Made by a program: the position numbers and the translations under genes | Part shown: in pieces, positions 49,520 to 58,505 of the stretch | Numbering within the stretch: the first letter of the stretch is position 1 | Layout: every line of letters begins with the position of its first letter | Assembly: GCF_000497045.1 (NCBI RefSeq) | Contig: NW_015961989.1 | Coordinates: 248,001-312,000, forward strand | Direction: 5' to 3' | Length of the DNA stretch: 64,000 nt | Source: Kalmanozyma brasiliensis GHG001 | Lineage: Eukaryota > Basidiomycota > Ustilaginomycetes > Ustilaginales | Notes under the pieces: model-generated | Told to the model about the DNA's origin: nothing | Database searches by the model: none | What the model saw: only the letters and a program-made list of their open reading frames with translations

Positions 49520-51016
49520 ATGAAAGGGCTGGTACCTTTCGTTCTCCTCGCGCTGTTCGTCAGCCGCAGCGACGTTGCCAATGCGTCGCCTCTGCCGTAC
49601 CTTGACCTGATCAATCAGCCCGACCAGAAGGGCATCGAGCTGGGCCTTTCTCTGGGTCCACGTGGCGATAAGCCGGCTGGCGCTCCTGCCGAAGACTGCT
49701 TTGGCCTCCTTGGCGACCTCACGGGTCTGCTGCCTGGCATGTCGGGCTCGCCCCCGCCCCCCAACCCGGACACGGCGGCTCTGCAGGCGAGTATGGACAA
49801 CCCGCCGCCGCCTGGCGACAGTGGTTCATCCGGCGCCACCAGTGGACCTGGCGGTGACGAAGCTTCTCTTGGAGGACCAGATTCTCCTCCGAGTTCGCCT
49901 GGCAATAGTGGACTTGCAGGTCCTGGAGGTCCTGGAGGTCCTGGAGGTCCTGGAGGTCCTGGAGGTCCTGGAGGTCCTGGATCGCCTGGCGACACTTCGT
50001 CCTCGTCAACGCCCGGATCCAGCGGCGACACCACATCTTCGCCCGACAGTGGCAGCTCGACAAATGGTGCCGGTGGACCAGGCGGAGGTGGAGGAGCTGG
50101 CGGCCCTGGCGGCGTCGGAAGTACTGGATTCACAGATACATCGGGATCATTCGATTCACCAGATGCCAGCAAACCTGACGACACCGACTCTTCCAACTTT
50201 CCATCTCCAGGCGAGCCTGGGTCGCCTGGATCGCCAGGAAGTCCCGGTTCCAACGGCAAGGACGATTCACCCGGTCAAGCTGGTCAAGCTGGTCAAGCTG
50301 GTCAAGCTGGTCAAGCTGGTCAAGCTGGTCATGCTGGTCATGCTGGTCAACCCGGTCACGCTGGTCACGCTGGTCACCCTGGCACGCCCGGTACACCAGG
50401 TCACGCCGGCCATCGTGGTACGCCTGGCCATCCTGGTACGCCGGGTCATCCAGGTCATGCTGGACACGCTGGACACGCTGGTCATGCTGGTCATGCTGGA
50501 CACGCTGGCTCTGCTGGTCATGGCGGCGACGGAGGCAATGGGGGCAATGGCGGTGGTGCTGGACCCGATGGTGCCAGTGGAGGAAACGGTGGAAATGGCG
50601 GCAACGGTGGCGATGGTGGCGATGGAGGATCTGGAGGTGGCCGTGGTGGAAGCGGAGGCAATGGTGGAAACGGTGGCGCAGGTGGTGCTAACGGCGGCGA
50701 TGGAGGCAATGGAGGCAATGGAGGCAATGGAGGCAGCGGCAGTGATGGTGGTGCTGATGGCGGCAATGGTGGTAACGGCGGTGATGGCGGTGATGGCGGT
50801 GATGGTAGTAACAGTGGCGACGACGAGTGCAAGAAGCACGACAAGCGCGGGAAGCACGTTCAGCATGGGCAGCACGACAGGCGCGGGAAGCCCAGTAAGC
50901 GCAACATCGCCAAAACCACTGCTCCCCGTCTTGACCCAACTGATCCGTCCCAGCCTCCCAAGCGTCGATTCGTGCACAAGCGTCGCCTGGCCTGGAGCTC
51001 CCTCCTGCTTTCGTAG
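49520..51016 (+). CDS. Secreted collagen-like (Gly-X-Y) repeat protein
   Basis: 498 residues. A signal peptide (KGLVPFVLLALFV, cleavage probably after ANA at 20-22) is followed by a short unique domain with Cys60. The rest is Gly-rich. Residues 134-154 are a perfect GPG run, and 252 to about 330 form about 30 uninterrupted Gly-X-Y triplets (GQA, GHA, GHP, GTP). Residues 330-430 are GGN/GGD-type. The tail after 435 turns basic, with dibasic KR or RR pairs at 442-443, 454-455 and 460-461 and further basic clusters near the end, possible Kex2 sites in the Golgi. Gly-X-Y runs can form triple helices, but no hydroxyproline system is implied here. The protein is probably secreted to the wall or the host interface; that is inference. 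No homolog is recognised. Confidence 0.78.
   Translation: MKGLVPFVLLALFVSRSDVANASPLPYLDLINQPDQKGIELGLSLGPRGDKPAGAPAEDCFGLLGDLTGLLPGMSGSPPPPNPDTAALQASMDNPPPPGDSGSSGATSGPGGDEASLGGPDSPPSSPGNSGLAGPGGPGGPGGPGGPGGPGGPGSPGDTSSSSTPGSSGDTTSSPDSGSSTNGAGGPGGGGGAGGPGGVGSTGFTDTSGSFDSPDASKPDDTDSSNFPSPGEPGSPGSPGSPGSNGKDDSPGQAGQAGQAGQAGQAGQAGHAGHAGQPGHAGHAGHPGTPGTPGHAGHRGTPGHPGTPGHPGHAGHAGHAGHAGHAGHAGSAGHGGDGGNGGNGGGAGPDGASGGNGGNGGNGGDGGDGGSGGGRGGSGGNGGNGGAGGANGGDGGNGGNGGNGGSGSDGGADGGNGGNGGDGGDGGDGSNSGDDECKKHDKRGKHVQHGQHDRRGKPSKRNIAKTTAPRLDPTDPSQPPKRRFVHKRRLAWSSLLLS
49919..49981 (+). repeat. Seven perfect copies of a 9-base repeat
   Basis: The unit GGTCCTGGA is repeated seven times without change and encodes Gly-Pro-Gly. 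Such perfection means recent slippage or homogenisation, so copy number is likely to vary between strains. Confidence 0.95.
50273..50326 (+). repeat. Six perfect copies of a 9-base repeat, then degenerate copies
   Basis: The unit GGTCAAGCT (Gly-Gln-Ala) is repeated six times and continues to about 50520 as degenerate GGTCATGCT, GGTCACGCT and GGACACGCT units (Gly-His-Ala). It keeps the Gly-X-Y register throughout. Confidence 0.95.
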
Positions 51017-51228
51017 TCAAAGGCGTCGTCTCCTCGGTCTGCCTCTCACACTCGTTTGCGTCGCCCCGCTGTTCCGTCGTGTTTCTGGACAATTTCAACT
51101 CTCGCTCCGATCGTCTTGCTTGCCGTGCCGTCACGAAGGATCGCAGTGAATGGTGTGACTGGCGTTGAGGTCGTGCGTTGGAAATAAGATTGCATCTTCG
51201 AGTAGTGGTGACAGTCTTCTTCCGCCGT

Positions 51229-52083
51229 TTACTGGTGCTTCGCCACGTCCGCTGCCTTGCCTGCGGCGTTCCTTTTGACGACGTCTTGAATCGCCCTGTC
51301 CGCGGCCTTCCTGCCAACCTGCGCCTTGACGACGTGATTTGCCTTGGCCCAGCCCATCCTGACGAGCCACTTGACAAAGCTCGGTGTGACTGCTGCGGTG
51401 AACGCCACGCGCAGGGGCAACATCAGTGTCTTGTGGATCGTGTACGCCAGTACGGCTTCAGTCCAGATGGGGTTCGTGCCTTTGGCCGGCTCGCTAGAGG
51501 TCTCGTCGTCGGAGCGCTGCTCCAGTCCGATGGATTTGCGCAGCGATGCCTCGAGCGAGCGGATGTGGTCTGCGCCCAGCATGTGGATGGCGAGGAGAGT
51601 CAAGGTGAAGTCGACGGCGGAAGCGGCCAGGTAGACGCCGAGAGCCCACCAGCCATACCGCCGTGTGAGGAACTTCAGACGCTCGCGAAGGGTGGCTTTC
51701 GGTGGAGGAGCGTCGGCGTCTGCTTCGGATTCCGCTTCTGGCTTGCTGTGAGTGTTGGATTCGGAGGGCTTCTCGTTGGCCTTTGCGGTCGAAGTGGGCT
51801 TGAACTGGACGGGCGATGTGGTGTGGATTGCGCGTATGCAGGCGCTTGCCGATAGGTCGCTTCTTGGCGTGAAGAGGGACAACGACGCCGGTTTCGAAGT
51901 AAGACTGCTTGTCTGTTGCCATCTTGACGCGCGCAATACCAAGCCCGACGATGACGAGGGTATTGAGGAGGAGGGTGTCAATGCAAGCCCTCTTGTCGAT
52001 GTTGCCGCCCTCGCTGTCATTGTGGACGTGGACGAACTCTTAGCTGGCGCCATGAGCGCGCGTGTAGCTACTCTCAGCGACAT
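51229..52083 (-). CDS. Mitochondrial DUF1279 (FAM210/Nat2-like) membrane protein
   Basis: 284 residues from the ATG at 52083 (MSLRVATRALMAPAKS); the frame reaches further upstream only through non-ATG codons. The first ~90 residues are Ser/Arg/Ala-rich and acid-poor, a clear mitochondrial targeting sequence. The DUF1279 core begins near residue 130 with LRERLKFLTRRYGWWALGVYL, followed by a membrane segment ASAVDFTLTLLAIHMLG. A second hydrophobic helix, EAVLAYTIHKTLMLPLRVAFT, and TPSFVKWLVRMGW complete the family pattern. The C-terminal tail is basic and helical. Animal FAM210A/B proteins act in mitochondrial translation and metabolism; the yeast relative is Nat2. Function here is not shown. 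Convergent with the collagen-like gene. Confidence 0.82.
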   Translation of the reverse strand: MSLRVATRALMAPAKSSSTSTMTARAATSTRGLALTPSSSIPSSSSGLVLRASRWQQTSSLTSKPASLSLFTPRSDLSASACIRAIHTTSPVQFKPTSTAKANEKPSESNTHSKPEAESEADADAPPPKATLRERLKFLTRRYGWWALGVYLAASAVDFTLTLLAIHMLGADHIRSLEASLRKSIGLEQRSDDETSSEPAKGTNPIWTEAVLAYTIHKTLMLPLRVAFTAAVTPSFVKWLVRMGWAKANHVVKAQVGRKAADRAIQDVVKRNAAGKAADVAKHQ

Positions 52084-52279
52084 CTTAATGATGCTGTTTG
52101 GTTCGCTAATGTCGACCCTGGTTGTCTGTGATGAAGAAGGCAAGGAAGAATGGAGAACGACCGACTGCGCTTTGATCAGCGAACTGATGTGACTTCTCAA
52201 AAGTGTCACTTTTTGCGCTTTTTTTCCTCTTGCTTTTCCAGACGTCACACACCTCTCGGATCACCTTACCGAGACGTGA

Positions 52280-52630
52280 TTTTGGTGGAAACGTGCTGCT
52301 GCGCCAAATTTGGCTCTCGGTGGACCTGAGGCGTCCGCGGACCACACCATCTTGCCAAAGTCGGACGAGTCTGGGAGCCGGCGAAAGCGCATCTCCTTTC
52401 CTGAGTCATTGTCCACACCAGCTTGACGAGCGTGACCAGGTTCACCGGGATCATCGGGCGAGCCAGCAGAACCGGCATCGCTGGACGAACCTGGAGAACC
52501 AGGCGAGCTAGGTCAGCAGCTTGACTCGGCTGGACCTGAGTCGCCCGGCGGACGTGGGTCAACGGGTGGTTTTAGGCGCACTCGCGCACCAGAAGAGCCT
52601 GCAGAGCCTGGCGAATCGGGGGCAGTAGAC
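52280..52630 (+). pseudogene. Decayed collagen-like coding remnant
   Basis: In one plus-strand frame the sequence reads as collagen-like protein interrupted by two in-frame TGA codons at 52424-52426 and 52433-52435, with no start codon. Around them are blocks such as PGSPGSSGEPAEPA, DEPGEPGELGQ and AGPESPGGRGSTGG, close in style to the GEPGSPGSPG segment of the intact gene 1.4 kb upstream. Each TGA sits where a glycine codon (GGA) would keep the Gly-X-Y register. It lies in the DUF1279 promoter region. Read as a broken duplicate or fragment of the neighbouring gene; an unrelated chance match is possible. Confidence 0.5.
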
Positions 52631-52844
52631 ATGTACGGGCTGAAGCTTCATTCACACCTCCAATCAGATCAATGCCGTTGCTTTTCACACTGTCGATCAT
52701 GTTCATGTGTGAAAACTCCATTCAGGTATCAAACAACAGAAAAGGAGAGATTGAGCAAGCAACAAAGGAAGGAGTGTGAGGTATCGAGTGAGTTGTCCTA
52801 AAGCTGCAAGTGAACTGGCCGCTGCTCTGTGAGAGCCAACATCA

Positions 52845-54053
52845 TCACTGGTAATGGCCGTGCGAGTACGCTGCCTGCTGCTGGGGGTGTGTCATTCCCT
52901 GATGACCATACGGGTCGACCGCGTAGGGGTTCGTTCCATCGGGATACGCCACCGCAGCGCCGGGCGAAGTCTGCATGCCGTACTGCTGATACACGTGGTG
53001 GTCCTGGTAGTACGCTGATGCTGGATCCATTGCGTATCCGTGATCCATGCCGCTTGCGTACTCGCCAACCGCGTACCCACCTGGTGCGGCGGCGTTGAGC
53101 GCGGTGGTGGATCCGCTGAAGCTGTCCCTCTTCTCGCGCATCCCAGCCCCATTGTCCTGCTCACCGCCCTCGTTGTCCGACTCGTCGCCCATGTCGAAGC
53201 CTGCACCGCCCGTACGACGCGCCGGCAACGGCTGCATGACGTTCGAATCCGGATCATGCTTCAACTCGGGCCACTTGATGTCAGCATCACCATCGTCAAA
53301 GTTGCTGAAGCGACGAGTGCCGAACTTGAAGTAGAGGAAGATGAAGGCGACCAGGACCAGGACGCCGCCAGCAACGGAGACACCAACAATGAGACCCGTG
53401 CTCGCGCCGCCACCAGACTTGCTGCCAGAGCTGGTGTCGGTGACGGAGGCGGTGGAGGGAGTGACAGAGGAAGCAGTGGCGACAACGGTGGCGGTGAGCG
53501 TGGTGGTGAGCCCATCCGACGTGGTGACCTGAGCAGCGGAGACGGAGGCGCGACTGGCCGAAGCAGCTGCGGCGGCAGAGCTCGATGCAGCAGCAGCCGA
53601 TTCCGAGGCGGCTAGGCTCGCGCTGGACGCAGCTGCGGCGGCAGATTGCGATGCCTGAGCAGCATTGGACGCAGAGGCCGCGGCGGCGGATCGTGAGGCT
53701 GAAGCAGAGGAGGCGGAAGCTGCTGCTGCTGCGGACGACGAAGAGGCAGCAGCGGCGGCGGCAGCAAAGGAAGAAGAGGCAGCGGCGGCGGCGGCTGACG
53801 ATGAGGCCGCAGCGGCAAAGCTGGACGAGATGGCGTCAAAGGGATCGGTCGTAGAGCTGGCTCGAGTAGTTGTTGTCGTATCGTCATCGTCGCCGTTGCC
53901 GCCGCCAAAGAGGCCTCCAAACTGAGGCGTGGGCTGAGGTGCTCGTGCCACAAGGTGTGCAGGACGATCTGAGCGGCTTCGTACTTGATGTTGGGAGGCC
54001 GAGACGGTCGAGGCGGCGACGAGCGCGGTCAAAAGGAAGTTGGTTGCCTTCAT
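52845..54053 (-). CDS. Ser/Ala-rich single-pass membrane protein (wall-sensor or mucin-like)
   Basis: 402 residues from the ATG at 54053. A signal peptide (MKATNFLLTALVAASTVSA) leads into a short region with GGLFGGG and an Asp/Thr run, then about 110 residues of almost only Ser and Ala (roughly 75-185). A Thr/Ser/Val-rich stalk follows. The single membrane helix is at about 220-244 (GLIVGVSVAGGVLVLVAFIF), preceded by Gly/Ser. The ~158-residue cytoplasmic tail holds a basic stop-transfer (KFGTRR), acidic patches and a Tyr/His/Gln-rich end. This layout matches fungal Mid2/Wsc-like stress sensors, but there is no WSC cysteine domain. O-mannosylation of the Ser-rich ectodomain is expected. Specific function is unknown. 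Confidence 0.75.
   Translation of the reverse strand: MKATNFLLTALVAASTVSASQHQVRSRSDRPAHLVARAPQPTPQFGGLFGGGNGDDDDTTTTTRASSTTDPFDAISSSFAAAASSSAAAAAASSSFAAAAAAASSSSAAAAASASSASASRSAAAASASNAAQASQSAAAAASSASLAASESAAAASSSAAAAASASRASVSAAQVTTSDGLTTTLTATVVATASSVTPSTASVTDTSSGSKSGGGASTGLIVGVSVAGGVLVLVAFIFLYFKFGTRRFSNFDDGDADIKWPELKHDPDSNVMQPLPARRTGGAGFDMGDESDNEGGEQDNGAGMREKRDSFSGSTTALNAAAPGGYAVGEYASGMDHGYAMDPASAYYQDHHVYQQYGMQTSPGAAVAYPDGTNPYAVDPYGHQGMTHPQQQAAYSHGHYQ
53530..53830 (-). repeat. Low-complexity Ser/Ala coding tract
   Basis: About 300 bases of imperfect GCN/TCN (Ala/Ser) codons inside the membrane-protein gene. Trinucleotide periodicity leaves long spurious frames on both strands. Length polymorphism is likely. 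Confidence 0.8.
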
Positions 54054-55349
54054 GTTGTTGCTCAAACCCGAGGCAGCGTGATGACGATGGATGTGACTTG
54101 TGAAGAGAAACGGCGACGACGAGAGATCACGTCGCGGACGAAGTCAGAAGATGTGCGGGTGAAAGTATGTCGGTTCGCGGTTGCCGTGACGATGCAGATG
54201 GAGCCAAAATGCGGTACGAGAGAGCGTGTGCGTGATATTCTGCCAAGGATCCGATGGAAGGAAGATGAGATGAGAAGGAGAGAAGGTGGCTGTTGATGAT
54301 GAGGAGCAGGCGATGGTGAGGACGGGATGCTGAGTGAAGTGAGGTCAGGCGACAGGAAGAGGGGAGAGGGAGTGTTGAGCAGCTGGGTTAGCGTGCATGA
54401 GGATCGGAGGTGTGCTCGTGCCTGCTCAGTCTGTATCAGCTGAGAGTGAAAGGGCAGAAGAGAGAACAGTCCTACAGTGGGCGGAGTCTGGCTGATTGAC
54501 TGCTTGTCCGAGCCGCCGCTTTGTGCGCGTTGCCATTCCAGCTTCTCTTCTCAAACGGCTCTTTGGCTTCGCAGAAAAGGGGGTTGGGGGTCACCGGCCG
54601 TGCTTGCTGTCGCTTAACGACTCTCGTGCCGAAGCTGACCTTGATAGCAGCCGCTGGCTAGAGCATTCACAACGGACAAAGGGCAGTCAGGACCCGAGGT
54701 TTCAAATTCTCGAGAGGTATGCGGGCCGAATGGAAGCGACTTGAGTGAGCGAGGCAAAACCTTGAAGCGAGCCGAGTTTGGGCGCGGAGAGAGAAAGAGA
54801 CAGCAGCGCGCTTCACGACTGATCTGCACAACACAGCCGAGAGTGCGTGGTGCTGTGTGACGCTGCGTGCTAATGCTGCTGGTCCAGTGAGCCAAGCGCT
54901 GTCAACCCCGAACCTCCTTTTTTCTCCTCTTCATTCCCAAGCCAACAACACGAGACCAACACCCCCTCAAATTTCAAATGCAGGTAGCACGCTGGCGCCG
55001 ATCCCAATTACAAATGTACTCTTTCAAATTCAAAGGTCCGCGCCGATCCGTGTCAATCCGTGCAGCTGTTCCGTACTTCTTCATCTCAGCAGCTTGACAG
55101 CTTCACCAGCGCGCCAAAAAGGGAAAAAAATAAAAATTGAATTTCGCTAAGATTCCAAAACTCATCTCCCGATTTCCGCACCGTCAGCCATCGTCATCGA
55201 AGCGCGTTACGCCCATGATTTCGCACAGACGCGCTCAAACGGGCTCAGCTCGCTAAGTCGCTAAGGCCAAACACAACCAACACTTTCCACAAAGAGACGC
55301 TCAGAACATCTTTCTTCCCCTCCTGCATCTCATCCAGGTCCAAGAAGAC
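54054..55349. other. Divergent intergenic region, membrane protein / LAG1
   Basis: 1296 bases with both promoters. Low-complexity purine-rich DNA near the membrane-protein start gives way to a T/C- and A-rich zone (about 54900-55140) upstream of LAG1. No gene recognised. Confidence 0.4.
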
Positions 55350-56723
55350 ATGTCGTCCGCTCCACCACCAACACGCCCTGGAGTGGGTCGAAAGCGCGCT
55401 CCTTCCTTCTCCGAAGCCATCGCTGGTATCCCTCAAAACGCAAATGCGCTCGACGAGACCGCCGACCCGGCCGTAGCGGATCGCATCGCTGCGGCTGATA
55501 AGGCGGCTCTCGAAGCTGCCACCAAGGACCCTGTCGCCGCTTCCACCTCAGCCAAGAAGAAGGGCAAATATGAGCACCAAGATGCAGAGATCTACCGCTC
55601 CCAGGGGCTCATCAAGGACATCTTCACCTTCCGATGGATGACGGCACCCGCCTCGTCGCTGCAACTGGCGCTCATCTTTGTGCTCGCCTACTTCAACTGG
55701 AACTTCTTCATCGGCACACCGGAAAACAACCCCATCGCGCCCTTCCTCATGCTTTCGCACCGGGTTCCTCAATCCCAAGTCATCCTCGACAGCCTTCCCT
55801 CGAAAGACCCGGTCCAACGGGCGCTGCAGAACCTCATCCCTCGTTCCGCCGAGAGCTTCGAAGCACGCTATCAAAAAGGCTACGGTGATCTTCTTTTCCT
55901 CGTCTTCTACGTCATCGTCTTCTCCTTCTTGCGCCAGTCGACGACGCTCTACATCTTCAAGCCGTTCGCCAAGTGGTGGGGGATCAAGAGCGAGTCCAAG
56001 CAGGCGCGCTTCACCGAGCAGGGCTATGCCGTGCTCTACTGGGGCAGTGCCGCCGCGCTCGGCCTGTACGTCATGAGCTTCCAAGACAGCTGGTGGTACA
56101 ACCTCGAACATCTTTGGCTCAAGTACCCTCACTGGCAGATGCGAGGTGAGCTCAAGCTCTACTACCTCCTCCAGTTCGCCTTCTGGCTCCAGCAGGCGCT
56201 CGTCATGCTTCTCCGTCTGGAGAAGCCCAGGAAGGACTACTACGAACTCATCGCACACCATCTCGTGACGCTGTGGCTCATCGGTTGGTCCTACCTGGTC
56301 AACCTCACCATGATTGGAACCACCGTCTTCGTCTGCATGGACATCCCCGATACCTGGCTCGGCATGAGCAAGGCACTCAACTACATGGGCCTCGACAAGA
56401 TCACCACCGTCATCTTTGCGAGCTTCATGGTGGTCTGGACTTACTTTCGCATCTACCTCTCGGCGGCGACGCTGCATTCCGTGTGGTACCAGTTCGAGCT
56501 GATCCCCAGGTACGCAAGGGAGTGGGAGCCCGAGAAGGGCTGGTGGCTGGTCTGGTGGATGAGGTACCAGATTTTCGCCCCGCTCTTCTTGCTGTTGCTG
56601 TTGAACCTGTTCTGGTACTTCCTCATGTGGAGGATCATGCTCAGGTCGATCAAGGGCGATTTGAAGGATGAGAGGGAGGACGGTGAGGATGAGGAGGAGC
56701 AGCAGGACAAGAAGACGCAGTGA
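55350..56723 (+). CDS. LAG1: Ceramide synthase, LAG1/LAC1 family
   Basis: 457 residues with multiple membrane spans: a first at about 105-125 (LQLALIFVLAYFNWNFF), then LLFLVFYVIVFSFL, VLYWGSAAALGLYVMSF, YYLLQFAFWLQQALVMLL and others. The TLC/Lag1 motif contains the paired histidines H303-H304 (IAHHLVTLWLIGWSYLVN) and the downstream aspartates in VCMDIPDTWLGMSKALNYM, all needed for acyl-CoA-dependent N-acylation of sphingoid bases at the ER. The cytosolic N-terminus is Ala-rich; the C-terminus is an acidic Glu/Asp tail, as in fungal Lag1. The gene is intron-free. Convergent with SLD5, 136 bases between stops. Identification is secure; LAG1 versus LAC1 paralogue cannot be told. Confidence 0.93.
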   Translation: MSSAPPPTRPGVGRKRAPSFSEAIAGIPQNANALDETADPAVADRIAAADKAALEAATKDPVAASTSAKKKGKYEHQDAEIYRSQGLIKDIFTFRWMTAPASSLQLALIFVLAYFNWNFFIGTPENNPIAPFLMLSHRVPQSQVILDSLPSKDPVQRALQNLIPRSAESFEARYQKGYGDLLFLVFYVIVFSFLRQSTTLYIFKPFAKWWGIKSESKQARFTEQGYAVLYWGSAAALGLYVMSFQDSWWYNLEHLWLKYPHWQMRGELKLYYLLQFAFWLQQALVMLLRLEKPRKDYYELIAHHLVTLWLIGWSYLVNLTMIGTTVFVCMDIPDTWLGMSKALNYMGLDKITTVIFASFMVVWTYFRIYLSAATLHSVWYQFELIPRYAREWEPEKGWWLVWWMRYQIFAPLFLLLLLNLFWYFLMWRIMLRSIKGDLKDEREDGEDEEEQQDKKTQ

Positions 56724-56859
56724 AAGAAGAGAACAGTCCGTAATGTAAAAGTTTTCGCCAAAGGGAATCGTCGGTTGTGTGTGGCTAGCGTGAACTCATC
56801 TCTCACAGCACAAGCCTGCATCAACACTGTCTCTACTGCATGTCATTGCTTCTGCATGT

Positions 56860-58061
56860 TCAAAGCAACACCACGAATCCCTGGTAGACGAGATGTCGTA
56901 TCGACCTATACCGCAACAGGTGGACCGAATCGATGCTGAGCGTTGCTTCTTCGCCACTGTTCTCCCGTATTCACACCCAACATTGTCAGCGAACTTTATT
57001 CACGTCTCTGTCCCTTTCGATGTCTACTTACTCGGGCAGCGTGATCGGACCGCAATCCTCCAAACATCGAATAAAGACGGGCGCGTCGAGGTCCGGACCT
57101 GGCACTGTTTGATCCACATCCAAGTCAGCATCTGCATCGTGGAACGGAAAGGTTGGAGGGGAGGGAACGTACCCATGTTGCTGCTGTTGTTCTGGTGTTG
57201 GGCATCTTGCTGGCTGAGGCCTTCTTCCTGTTGACCCTGCGACAGATCGTGCAGCTGCTCCGGGAGGAAACCCAACACGGACGTGTGCAAATGATCCTTC
57301 TTCAATTGCCAGAACCTGCAATCCTCTTTACGTCAGTACCACTTCATGCATCGAACGAAGGAGGGGTGGGGGTTGACTTACTCTCGAACGAAGGTCGCCT
57401 CGGAAGCATTCAGCTTGTCCCTTTCGCCGCTTCTACCCGCTACAAACCCGGCATACTTTTGCAACAGATCCATGCGACATCGAACCACCTGTTTGAGCAA
57501 CCATTTGCACCGCTCCAGATCCACCTGCACCAGTGTCAATCGCAGATACTCGTCCTCGTCCACCCCCTCTCCCTCCCCTTCGTCGTCAAAGGAAGGTTGA
57601 AGGTGGAGGAGGGAATCAAGGATGGACTGTTGCTGCTCCATCTGCGAGATGAGCGCGTCGAAGGACGATGTTGGGAACGGGAGCAACTCGGGCGATGCTT
57701 TTTGGGACGACATGAAGTGGGTCAGCTGTTCGAATGGCGACATTCTAGCCACCGGGGAGCGGGAGGAATATGGCCAGCCCGAAGATGCCTTTGAGCGCAG
57801 CGCCGGTTTGGTCGACGACGAGGCGGTCGGGCCGAGCAGCGCGTCAATGTCGAGCGATGCGGGGGCGTCGTACGCGGAGAGTGAGGGCGAGGTCGATCGT
57901 CGACCAGAGACAGATGGTGTTTGGGAGAAGCTACGTGAGCCACCCGCGGCGCTGGCCGCCGGAAGGCGGGAGGTCGAGGCCGCATTGGAGACGTACGACT
58001 CTTCGAAGGTCTCCTCGTCTCCATCTGCCCCATCGTCGAGCGAGTATCGTGGCAGCGGCAT
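56860..58061 (-). CDS. SLD5: GINS complex subunit SLD5 (four exons)
   Basis: Rebuilt by reading splice sites on the minus strand. Exons are 58061-57382, 57315-57173, 57104-57032 and 56956-56860; introns of 66, 68 and 75 bases have GTAAGT, GTACGT and GTAAGT donors, CTGAC-type branch points and CAG or AACAG acceptors. The spliced frame is 330 residues. The N-terminal ~115 residues are Ser-rich and disordered. The A domain has VDLERCKWLLKQVVRCRMDL, LNASEATFVREFWQ and HLHTSVLGFLP. The B domain has PGPDLDAPVFIRCLEDCGPI, then LSIDSVHLLRYRSIRHLVYQ just before the stop; both match Sld5. GINS joins MCM2-7 and Cdc45 in the replicative helicase. Each splice keeps the frame. This is the only clearly multi-exon gene in the window. 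Confidence 0.87.
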
Positions 58062-58505
58062 CGTCGTCTGGGTTGCGTCCTAGTGGGATTGTCGATTGTC
58101 GCTGTTGATAGCTCCTCTCGAGGGGTCGAGACGCTGCCGATGAAGTCGCGAATAGCAGTTGAAGTCGATGGCTGATGATATATGGCTTGTTGAGCTTCAG
58201 AAGAACGGACCGAAGCTCGCCAAGATCAACTGAAGTTGGGCGCATTATTCTCGGATAGCGGAGCCAAAAAGACCAACACCTGCCACTGTACGCGACGCGT
58301 TGCCTTTTCGGCCATTCCAGATCGCTTTCCAGCCCTATTGCACTCACAAGGCTTGCAGGCCATCGCACACCGAGGCAGACATGGTCAATGTTTCGCATGA
58401 CAGGGATCAGGGAATTACAATACAGTGACATCGAAAGACAGTGCGACAACAGGTATAAAGAGACTAGAGCTGAGGGTGCTTGGGCGAGAAGGACAAGGAA
58501 AGCAA
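58062..58505. other. Intergenic region upstream of SLD5
   Basis: 444 bases with the SLD5 promoter and the 3' end of the disordered-protein gene, both on the minus strand. No gene is seen. Confidence 0.4.

Noticed and set aside
50267..50977. A 236-codon minus-strand Ser/Thr/Ala/Ile frame over the collagen-like repeats
   Set aside because: Produced by the 9-base repeats on the opposite strand; the plus-strand gene has a start, signal peptide and sensible ends.
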